Origin: Bacillota bacterium
GTDB lineage: Bacteria > Bacillota > Clostridia > Oscillospirales > Ethanoligenentaceae
DNA: 48,391 nucleotides
Reading direction: 5' to 3'
Assembly: GCA_023391835.1 (NCBI GenBank)
Contig: JAEWAE010000055.1
Coordinates: forward strand, 1 to 48,391
Part shown: positions 8,551 through 15,474 of the stretch, piece by piece
How the letters are laid out: each line of letters begins with the position of its first letter
How positions within the stretch are numbered: position 1 is the stretch's first letter
Position numbers and translations under genes: made by a program
Notes under the pieces: generated by a model
Seen by the model: only the letters and a program-made list of their open reading frames with translations
The model's database searches: none
Told to the model about the DNA's origin: nothing

Positions 8551-8581
8551 TTGAGCCATATGATTGTTAACATTATAACAG
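8551..8581 (+). promoter_or_regulatory. Phosphoketolase promoter overlapped by a Rex-like operator
   Basis: TTGAGC (8551-8556), 17 bp, TATAAC (8574-8579). Lying over the -10 is TTGTTAACATTATAACAG (8564-8581), which contains the perfect inverted repeat TGTTA-N6-TAACA. It matches the clostridial Rex consensus TTGTTAA-N4-TTAACAA at 12 of 14 specified positions. Rex is the NADH/NAD-sensing repressor of fermentation genes; binding here is an inference from sequence. Confidence 0.55.
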
Positions 8582-8604
8582 CCTATTCTTTCAGGAGGAT
8601 ATTT

Positions 8605-10986
8605 ATGAACAGTTGCAACGCCCAGGGTCCGCTGTCGGATGACGAACTGCGAAAAATCAACGCCTATTGGCGGGCGGCCAATTATCTGTCGGTCGGCCAG
8701 CTTTATCTGCTTGATAATCCGCTGCTCCGCGAGCCGCTGACCGCGGAGCAGGTCAAGAAGAAAATCGTGGGCCACTGGGGCACGGTGCCCGGGCAGAATT
8801 TTGTCTATGCGCACCTCAACCGCGAAATCAATCAGCGTGACCTTGACATGATCTATATCTCCGGCCCCGGCCATGGGGGTAACTTTATGGTGGCCAACAC
8901 TTATCTGGAGGGCACCTACAGTGAGGTTTGCCCCAATATCAGCCAGGATACGGACGGGATGCGCAAGCTTTTCAAGCAGTTTTCTTTCCCGGGCGGCATC
9001 CCCAGCCATGTGGCGCCCGAGACACCCGGCTCCATAAATGAGGGCGGCGAGCTGGGTTATTCGCTGGCTCATGCGTTCGGCGCGGTGTTTGACAACCCCG
9101 GTTTGATTGCCGCTTGTGTGGTAGGCGACGGTGAAGCGGAAACCGGCCCTCTGGCCACTTCCTGGCATTCCAACAAGTTTCTTAACCCCATTCACGACGG
9201 AGCGGTGCTGCCGATTCTGCACCTCAACGGCTACAAGATCAGCAACCCTACCGTTTTTTCCCGTATTTCTCACGACGAAGTGCAGAAATTCTTCGAGGGC
9301 TGCGGCTGGAAGCCCTATTTCGTCGAAGGCGACGACCCGATGGAAATGCATCAGAAGATGGCTGCCACAATGGATGCCGTGATGGATGAGATTGCCGCCA
9401 TCCAGAAGTATGCCCGCGAAACCGGCGACTGCACCCGCCCGATCTGGCCGATGATCGTGCTGCGCACCCCTAAGGGCTGGACAGGCCCCAAGGTGGTCGA
9501 CGGCAAACAGATTGAGGGCTCCTTCCGCGCCCACCAGGTGCCGGTGGCTATGGATAAGCCCGGGCATCTGAAAATTTTGGAAGACTGGATGCGAAGCTAT
9601 CATCCCGAGGAGCTTTTTGACAAAAACGGCCGTCTTGTGCCGGAGCTGCAGGCATTGGCCCCCAAAGGCAACCGCCGCATGGGTGCCAATCCGCACGCCA
9701 ACGGCGGGCTGTTGCTGCACGACCTGCGGCTGCCCGATTTCCGCAAGTATGGCATAGCGGTGCCCTACCCGGGAGCGGTGGAGGCCCAGGATATGATTGA
9801 GCTGGGCGGCTTTGTGCGCGATATTTTCCGACTCAATCGCGAGAGCCGCAACTTCCGGATTTTTGGCCCGGATGAAACCATGTCCAATCGGCTCAACCAT
9901 GTCTTCGAGGCGGAAAACCGGGACTGGAATGCCGAAACGCTCGGCACTGACGAGTTCCTGGCCCATGACGGCCGTATCATGGACTCCATGCTCAGCGAGC
10001 ACATGTGCGAGGGTTGGCTGGAAGGCTACCTGCTCACCGGCCGTCACGGCTTTTTCGCCAGCTATGAGGCGTTCATCCGCATCATCGACTCGATGTTCAG
10101 CCAGCACGCCAAGTGGCTCAAAGTGACCAATGAGCTGCCGTGGCGTCAGCCCATCGCTTCTCTCAATTACATTCTTTCCTCCAACGTCTGGCAGCAGGAT
10201 CACAACGGCTTCACCCATCAGGACCCGGGCTTTCTCGATCATGTGGCAAATAAAAAATCCGACGTGGTGCGCCTTTATCTGCCGCCGGATACCAACTGCC
10301 TGCTGTCGGTATTCGACCACTGCATTCGCAGCCGCAATTATGTCAATGTGATGGTCACCTCCAAGCATCCCCGTCCCCAATGGCTGACCATGGAGCAGGC
10401 CGTGCGCCATTGCACCCAGGGCATCGGCATCTGGGAATGGGCCAGCAGCGATCAGAACGCCGAACCGGATGTCGTCATGGCCTGTTGCGGCGACACCCCG
10501 ACGATTGAGACTCTTGCAGCCGTCACCATCCTGCGGGACAATATCCCCGGCATCAAAATCCGGGTCATCAATGTGGTGGATCTGATGCGTCTCGAGCCGA
10601 ACACCAGCCATCCCCACGGCCTGAGCCACACCGATTACGACGCTCTTTTCACAAAAAACAAGCCGATCGTGTTTGCCTTCCATGGCTACCCCACGCTCAT
10701 CCATGAGCTGACCTATCACCGTACCAACCGGAATCTGCATGTGTGCGGTTATCGGGAAGAGGGCACCATCACCACGCCCTTCGACATGAGGGTGCAGAAC
10801 AAACTCGACCGTTTCCATCTGGTACAGGACGTGATCAACGTGCTCCCGCAGCTGGGCAACACCGGGGCCTATCTGCTCCAGCAGATGCGGGACAAACTGG
10901 TGGAGCATCAGCAGTATATTTCCGAATATGGACAGGATCTGCCCGAGATCCGCGACTGGAAATGGCATACACCCGCCAACAAATAA
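8605..10986 (+). CDS. xfp: Phosphoketolase
   Basis: Thiamine-diphosphate enzyme of 793 residues, the normal family length. It splits xylulose-5-P (and often fructose-6-P) with phosphate to acetyl-P plus glyceraldehyde-3-P (or erythrose-4-P). Family landmarks are intact: IYISGPGHGGNFMVANTYLE, GGIPSHVAPETPGSINEGGE, GELGYSLAHAFGAVFD and the ThDP-binding VGDGEAETGPLATSW. C-terminal blocks include ILSSNVWQQDHNGFTHQDPG. The start is ATG 8605 after AGGAGG; an open frame to 8539 would include the promoter. It follows the isomerase by 194 bp, has its own promoter and ends in a strong terminator, so it can be expressed separately. It seems somewhat less GC-rich at third positions than its neighbours, perhaps reflecting high expression. 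Confidence 0.95.
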   Translation: MNSCNAQGPLSDDELRKINAYWRAANYLSVGQLYLLDNPLLREPLTAEQVKKKIVGHWGTVPGQNFVYAHLNREINQRDLDMIYISGPGHGGNFMVANTYLEGTYSEVCPNISQDTDGMRKLFKQFSFPGGIPSHVAPETPGSINEGGELGYSLAHAFGAVFDNPGLIAACVVGDGEAETGPLATSWHSNKFLNPIHDGAVLPILHLNGYKISNPTVFSRISHDEVQKFFEGCGWKPYFVEGDDPMEMHQKMAATMDAVMDEIAAIQKYARETGDCTRPIWPMIVLRTPKGWTGPKVVDGKQIEGSFRAHQVPVAMDKPGHLKILEDWMRSYHPEELFDKNGRLVPELQALAPKGNRRMGANPHANGGLLLHDLRLPDFRKYGIAVPYPGAVEAQDMIELGGFVRDIFRLNRESRNFRIFGPDETMSNRLNHVFEAENRDWNAETLGTDEFLAHDGRIMDSMLSEHMCEGWLEGYLLTGRHGFFASYEAFIRIIDSMFSQHAKWLKVTNELPWRQPIASLNYILSSNVWQQDHNGFTHQDPGFLDHVANKKSDVVRLYLPPDTNCLLSVFDHCIRSRNYVNVMVTSKHPRPQWLTMEQAVRHCTQGIGIWEWASSDQNAEPDVVMACCGDTPTIETLAAVTILRDNIPGIKIRVINVVDLMRLEPNTSHPHGLSHTDYDALFTKNKPIVFAFHGYPTLIHELTYHRTNRNLHVCGYREEGTITTPFDMRVQNKLDRFHLVQDVINVLPQLGNTGAYLLQQMRDKLVEHQQYISEYGQDLPEIRDWKWHTPANK

Positions 10987-11001
10987 GCAGAAGAGTCTGT
11001 A

Positions 11002-11037
11002 AAAATGCTGCCCATCGGTTTCGACGGGCAGCATTTT
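11002..11037 (+). terminator. Terminator after phosphoketolase
   Basis: Perfect 12-bp stem AAAATGCTGCCC/GGGCAGCATTTT (11002-11013 with 11026-11037). Further pairing inside the loop (TCG-GTTT-CGA) makes the hairpin almost continuous. Confidence 0.85.
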
Positions 11038-11086
11038 GAATGGCCTTTGTATAAAGCAAAATTAAATACCCGACCCGGCCCGGCAC

Positions 11087-11115
11087 TTTACAATTGTCTT
11101 CCAAAAATATATATT
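11087..11115 (+). promoter_or_regulatory. Promoter of the GH3 gene
   Basis: TTTACA (11087-11092), 17 bp, TATATT (11110-11115), with transcription start expected near 11122 and about 125 bases of leader before the gene. No clear operator seen. Confidence 0.6.
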
Positions 11116-11247
11116 GATATCAAAAGGCGGGCCGTCCTCACGGGAGCCGGAGTCTTCCTCTGTGTGTGGGGGCCGGCGGCGAGCCCATGCCTGAATTGGC
11201 CGGTGGCCCCGGTGCATAGATAAAAACATAACTGGGAGGGACCTTTT

Positions 11248-13419
11248 ATGAAAGAGAGACCCCCGTATCGGGATGAAAACCTGAGCTTTGAAAAAAGAGC
11301 GGAAGATCTGGTGTCGCGCATGACGCCGGATGAGAAAGTCACCCAGATGCTTTTCAATGCGCCGGCCATCGAGAGGCTGGGCATCCCGGCCTATAACTGG
11401 TGGAACGAGGGCCTTCACGGCGTGGCCCGGGCCGGCGTGGCCACCATGTTCCCCCAGGCCATCGGCATGGCGGCCACCTTCGACGCCTCTCTGATGCGCC
11501 GGGTGGGCGACATCATCTCGACGGAGGCACGGGCCAAATACCACGAGTTTCAGCGCCGCGGCGACCACGGCATTTATAAGGGCCTCACGCTCTGGTCGCC
11601 CAACGTCAATATTTTCCGCGACCCCCGCTGGGGCCGCGGGCAGGAGACTTACGGCGAGGACCCGTTCCTGACCGGACTGCTCGGCAAGGCTTTCGTGCGC
11701 GGCATCCAGGGGGATGACCCGCGGTATCTCAAGGCCGCCGCCTGCGCCAAGCATTTCGCGGTGCACAGCGGGCCGGAGGCGGAACGCCACCGCTTCAACG
11801 CGGAGGTTTCCGCCAAGGATCTGCGCGAGACCTATCTGCCGGCTTTCCGCGACCTAGTGAAGGACGCCCATGTGGCGGGCGTGATGGGGGCTTACAACCG
11901 AGTCAACGGGGAGCCGTGCTGCGGCAGCCAAACGCTGCTGACCGACATTCTGCGGCGGGAATGGGGCTTCGACGGCTATGTGACGTCGGATTGCTGGGCC
12001 ATTCAGGATTTTCACCTGCATCACATGGTCACCCGGACGGCGCCGGAGTCCGTCGCGCTGGCGCTCAACAACGGCTGTGACACCAACTGCGGCACCATGT
12101 TCGGCAATCTGCTGATTGCGGTCCGAAATGGGCTGACGAGCGAGGAGGCCATCGACCGGGCCGTGACCCGTCTGATGACCATCCGCATGCGGCTGGGTAT
12201 GTTCGACGACCCGGCACATGTGTCTTATGCCCGCATCCCCTATGAAGAAAACGACTGCCCCGCACATCATGAGACTGCGCTCGAAGTATCCCAACGCTCG
12301 ATGGTGCTGCTCAAAAACGACGGCACGCTGCCGCTCGACCGGCAGCAGCTGCACTCGATCGCCGTCGTCGGCCCCAATGCCGACAGCCGCGCGGCGCTCA
12401 TCGGCAATTATTACGGCACGGCTTCCCGCTATGTGACCGTTCTCGACGGCATCCGGGCGGCTGTCCAACCCGGCACCCGCGTTTATTATGCGCAGGGGTG
12501 CGATATCTGCCGGGACCGCGTCGAGTCGCTGGCCGAGCCGGGGGATCGTCTGAGCGAGGCTGTATCCGCGGCGGAGCGCGCGGATGTGACGGTTGTGTGC
12601 CTGGGGTTCGACGCGACGCTGGAAGGCGAAGAGGGCGACGCCGGAAACTCGCAGGCGGGCGGCGACAAAACCGACCTGAATCTGCCCGCCCCGCAGGAGG
12701 AACTGCTGGAAGCCGTGTGTGCCACGGGCAAACCGGTGGTGCTGGTGTTGATGGCGGGGAGTGCTTTTTCCATCACCTGGGCAGACGCCCATGTCCCGGC
12801 CATACTGGATGCGTGGTACCCGGGCGCCGAGGGCGGCACCGCCGTGGCTTCGCTGCTTTTCGGCGACTGCAGCCCATGCGGCAAGCTGCCGGTGACGTTT
12901 TACCGCACGACGAAGGAACTGCCCGATTTCCGGGATTATTCGATGGCGGGGCGCACCTATCGGTATATGAAAGGCGAAGCGCTTTATCCCTTCGGTTTTG
13001 GGCTTAGCTATACCCGCTTTGCCTATCGGGAGCTTATGCTTTCCGCCGCCAAAATCTCAGCCGGGGCGTCTGCAACATGCCGGGTCACGGTGCAGAATAC
13101 CGGCGGCAGGGAAGGCTATGAGACCGTCGAGCTGTATCTGCGCCGCTGCGAAGCCGGCGAGAGTGACCCGCGGTGGGAACTGCGCGGTGTGGAAGTGCTC
13201 CGCCTGCAACCGGGCGAATCCCGGGAAGTCGTGTTTACGCTCACGCCCCACGATATGTCCCGCATCGACGAGGCCGGTCGGCGGATGCTGGAGCCCGGCG
13301 CCTGCGAAGTATTCGTGGGCGGCAGCCAGCCCGACGCGCGAAGCCTGCATCTGACGGGCGGCACGGTGTGCCGCGGCCGTTTCGAAGTGACGGGTGAAGC
13401 GGCCGAGTTGCCTTACTGA
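11248..13419 (+). CDS. Glycoside hydrolase family 3, beta-xylosidase type
   Basis: Retaining beta-glycosidase of 723 residues, soluble, with no signal peptide. It probably acts on imported xylo-oligosaccharides or aryl-xylosides. Domain order: GH3 barrel (about 1-300) with YNWWNEGLHGVAR, SPNVNIFRDPRWGRGQETYG and KHFAVHSGP; the nucleophile is D248 in GYVTSDCWAI. Then the alpha/beta sandwich with SMVLLKNDGTLPL and LEGEEGDAGNSQ (candidate acid/base Glu), and a C-terminal fibronectin-III domain (about 610-710, starting near YPFGFGLSYTRF). The sequence resembles family-3 beta-xylosidases more than beta-glucosidases, and the adjacent xylulose-phosphoketolase operon supports pentose release. Start ATG follows GGGAGGG. 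Confidence 0.9.
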   Translation: MKERPPYRDENLSFEKRAEDLVSRMTPDEKVTQMLFNAPAIERLGIPAYNWWNEGLHGVARAGVATMFPQAIGMAATFDASLMRRVGDIISTEARAKYHEFQRRGDHGIYKGLTLWSPNVNIFRDPRWGRGQETYGEDPFLTGLLGKAFVRGIQGDDPRYLKAAACAKHFAVHSGPEAERHRFNAEVSAKDLRETYLPAFRDLVKDAHVAGVMGAYNRVNGEPCCGSQTLLTDILRREWGFDGYVTSDCWAIQDFHLHHMVTRTAPESVALALNNGCDTNCGTMFGNLLIAVRNGLTSEEAIDRAVTRLMTIRMRLGMFDDPAHVSYARIPYEENDCPAHHETALEVSQRSMVLLKNDGTLPLDRQQLHSIAVVGPNADSRAALIGNYYGTASRYVTVLDGIRAAVQPGTRVYYAQGCDICRDRVESLAEPGDRLSEAVSAAERADVTVVCLGFDATLEGEEGDAGNSQAGGDKTDLNLPAPQEELLEAVCATGKPVVLVLMAGSAFSITWADAHVPAILDAWYPGAEGGTAVASLLFGDCSPCGKLPVTFYRTTKELPDFRDYSMAGRTYRYMKGEALYPFGFGLSYTRFAYRELMLSAAKISAGASATCRVTVQNTGGREGYETVELYLRRCEAGESDPRWELRGVEVLRLQPGESREVVFTLTPHDMSRIDEAGRRMLEPGACEVFVGGSQPDARSLHLTGGTVCRGRFEVTGEAAELPY

Positions 13420-13566
13420 AATTTTCGGCTGCGTCTCCTTTTCGTCCGAATTTCGCTCTATAACCCCACATTGGAACTTGCCATGCAGCTTCCCGACTGC
13501 TCGCGGTCTCTGTGGAAGATGTGCTCTTTTGGGATTGACGGGAAAATCCGAATGGAAAAGCCGGAC

Positions 13567-13600
13567 AGCCCCTGCAGACGGACGAACGTCTGCAGGGGCT
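13567..13600 (+). terminator. Terminator after the GH3 gene
   Basis: Perfect 14-bp stem (13567-13580 with 13587-13600, core CCCCTGCAGACG) with loop GACGAA, followed by GTTTGTG. A-rich sequence on the left may allow it to work in both directions. Confidence 0.75.
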
Positions 13601-13792
13601 GTTTGTGACACCTGCGCCTACGGCCGGGGGCCGGCAAGAAGTGCTGCCCCGTAAGGCCGCTCCATGTACGCCAAAACGCAGCCCTTGTTCCGCAGATAAT
13701 CCGGGGCGGAGGGAGCTGGAGGCTGGGCAATATGCGGGCCTTTTGGAGTCAAATACATGTTAAGAATATAACGATTAGGCAATAATTCCAAA

Positions 13793-13810
13793 ACAAATTT
13801 ATCTATTTGT
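13793..13810. promoter_or_regulatory. Candidate operator upstream of the transporter promoter
   Basis: Perfect inverted repeat ACAAAT-N6-ATTTGT, 11 bp upstream of the -35. The size and symmetry suit a dimeric regulator; the GntR protein of the same cluster (18346-19113) is the natural candidate. Confidence 0.35.
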
Positions 13811-13821
13811 ACAGAATATCA

Positions 13822-13850
13822 TTGACAATGTGCCGGTTTGATGCTAATCT
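13822..13850 (+). promoter_or_regulatory. Promoter of the transporter-hydantoinase cluster
   Basis: Consensus TTGACA (13822-13827), exactly 17 bp, TAATCT (13845-13850). Start expected near 13857. Confidence 0.75.
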
Positions 13851-13923
13851 TGAATGGAAAACTGACATGTTAGTTTGCACGGCGCCTGTATCCTTTATTT
13901 CACTCAATACTGGAGGGTAATCT

Positions 13924-15273
13924 ATGGTTAATGTGATCATTGGCATCATCATGATCCTGTCATTTTTCGGCATGATCTGGTACTGTGTCAAGGGCCACAA
14001 CCTGATGGTCGGCTTCTTTGTGATGTCGGTCTTCTGGGTTGCGCTGGCGCTGGTCGGCAACGCCATATCGCCGAATGCCTCGATGAAAGGCAAGACGATA
14101 ATCGACGTGCTGACGAACGTGTTCCAGACCGGGCCGGAAAATTACGGCAAGTCCATTCTGGTCAACATCTTCTTCGGTGCGTTCTTCGGCCGTGTGCTGA
14201 TGGACACCGGCATCGCCTCGACCCTGATCCGCAAGGTCGTGGAGCTGGGCGGCGACAAGCCCCGCATCACCATGACGCTTCTGTGCATCGTGACGTCGGT
14301 GATTTTCACCTCCATGACCGGCATCGGCCCGGTGATTTCGATCGCCGTCATCGTGCTCCCGATTCTGCTTTCCCTCGGTATTTCCTCGCCGGTCGCCATG
14401 TTCGCCTTCATGGGCTCGATCATGTCCGGCATTTTCGCCAACATCGTCAACTTCAAACAGTATCAGGCGATGCTTGCAACCGCCAAATCGGCTTATTCGA
14501 GCTATACATATAACCAGTATTTCCACTTCGGCATCATCGCCGAGGCCGTGGCGCTGGTTGTGGTACTCATCGTCGCCAACATCGCGGCTGGCAAAAAGAA
14601 GACCTCCTATGCCTGGGCGGCCACCGTCCCCGATGAGGGCGGCAAGCAGAGCGCCCCGTGGTATTCCTGGTTCTCCGTCATCCTGCCGGTGGTGCTGGTG
14701 ATCGCCTTCAACGTGCCGATCATTCTGGCTTTTGCCATCGCGTCGCTTTACGCGCTGCTGACCTGCCGCAAGCTCACCGGCGGCTTTGGGCCGATATGCC
14801 GCATGCTGGCCAAGCAGTTTACCGACGGTGCCGTCGACGTGGCCCCGATGATCGGATTCCTGCTCACGCTGTCTATGTTCAACAATGCAGCGACCCTCGC
14901 GGTGCCTTACTTCAAGACTCTGCTGGGCAGCCTGATCCCCACCTCGGCGCTGATGCTCTGCATCGTGTTCGCCGTCCTGACTCCGCTGAGCTTCTTCCGC
15001 GGCCCGATGAATCTGGTCGGCTGCGGCGCGGCTATGCTGGCTTTGGTGGTGGCTACCGCCAACTGGCCGATCGCATTCCTCTATCCGCTGTTCGCCATCA
15101 CCACCATTGCGCCGGAGCATCTGGATATCACGCAGTCCTGGGTTGCCTGGGGCTTCGGTTACACCAAGGTGCATCCGAAGGATTACATGAAGATGTCCAT
15201 CCCCACCGGCTGGATCGTGGGTGCCATCCTCTGCATCACAGTATACTTTATGTACGGCGGGCTGGTCCACTGA
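13924..15273 (+). CDS. Integral membrane transporter, IT-superfamily (citrate/gluconate/dicarboxylate) type
   Basis: Secondary transporter of 449 residues with about 11-12 hydrophobic segments running the full length. The TSMTGIGPVISIAVIVLPIL hairpin and the matching late segment FFRGPMNLVGCGAAMLALVV look like the paired re-entrant loops of the ion-transporter superfamily (CitMHS, GntP, DcuC-like). I cannot assign a substrate. It is first in a cluster with a hydantoinase/oxoprolinase-type enzyme, so a cyclic amide, an organic acid or an amino-acid derivative is the likely cargo. ATG 13924 follows a weak GGAGGG. It is followed by a terminator, so downstream genes may be expressed less or separately. 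Confidence 0.75.
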   Translation: MVNVIIGIIMILSFFGMIWYCVKGHNLMVGFFVMSVFWVALALVGNAISPNASMKGKTIIDVLTNVFQTGPENYGKSILVNIFFGAFFGRVLMDTGIASTLIRKVVELGGDKPRITMTLLCIVTSVIFTSMTGIGPVISIAVIVLPILLSLGISSPVAMFAFMGSIMSGIFANIVNFKQYQAMLATAKSAYSSYTYNQYFHFGIIAEAVALVVVLIVANIAAGKKKTSYAWAATVPDEGGKQSAPWYSWFSVILPVVLVIAFNVPIILAFAIASLYALLTCRKLTGGFGPICRMLAKQFTDGAVDVAPMIGFLLTLSMFNNAATLAVPYFKTLLGSLIPTSALMLCIVFAVLTPLSFFRGPMNLVGCGAAMLALVVATANWPIAFLYPLFAITTIAPEHLDITQSWVAWGFGYTKVHPKDYMKMSIPTGWIVGAILCITVYFMYGGLVH

Positions 15274-15345
15274 TTCCGGTTTTCAGAGTGTATGAAATAG
15301 GAGGATGTAGGCTCCGGCAATTCGGTTTCGTTTTTTGATAATCAA

Positions 15346-15393
15346 GCAGACCTGCGTGGCTGGACACAGGACCCGTGCAGGTCTGCCTTTTTT
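15346..15393 (+). terminator. Terminator after the transporter gene
   Basis: Perfect 10-bp stem GCAGACCTGC/GCAGGTCTGC (15346-15355 with 15377-15386), 21-base loop, followed by CTTTTTTAC. Confidence 0.75.
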
Positions 15394-15439
15394 ACGGCAA
15401 ATCGTCTAACGGCAAGACCGTCTAACGGCAAGCCGTCTG
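15394..15439 (+). repeat. Three-copy 15-16 bp tandem repeat
   Basis: Units ACGGCAAATCGTCTA (15394-15408), ACGGCAAGACCGTCTA (15409-15424) and ACGGCAAGCCGTCTG (15425-15439). They sit between the transporter terminator and the hydantoinase start. Each unit has a partly symmetrical ACGG...CCGT core. Could be a regulatory binding array or simple slippage. Confidence 0.6.
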
Positions 15440-15474
15440 CAATCCGTGTTTTGGAAAGAAAGTTGAGGCATACA

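Larger units (their letters stand above)
13420..13821. other. Intergenic region with terminator, no gene seen
   Basis: About 400 bp between the GH3 gene and the next promoter. It holds the terminator at 13567-13600 and an AT-rich stretch from about 13750. Short open frames overlap the terminator and have no ribosome site, so I see no gene. Confidence 0.6.

Noticed and set aside
8359..11034. Long minus-strand open frame opposite the phosphoketolase gene.
   Set aside because: It is an antisense shadow created by GC-rich codons: no ribosome site, no recognisable motif, and the plus strand encodes an intact conserved enzyme. Similar shadows at 15406-17304 and 45421-47550 were dropped for the same reason.
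13394..13654. Possible small gene after the GH3 gene.
   Set aside because: It overlaps the end of the GH3 gene and runs through a perfect terminator stem, with no ribosome site.
15394..15439. CRISPR array.
   Set aside because: Three adjacent diverged units with no spacers; a plain tandem repeat.
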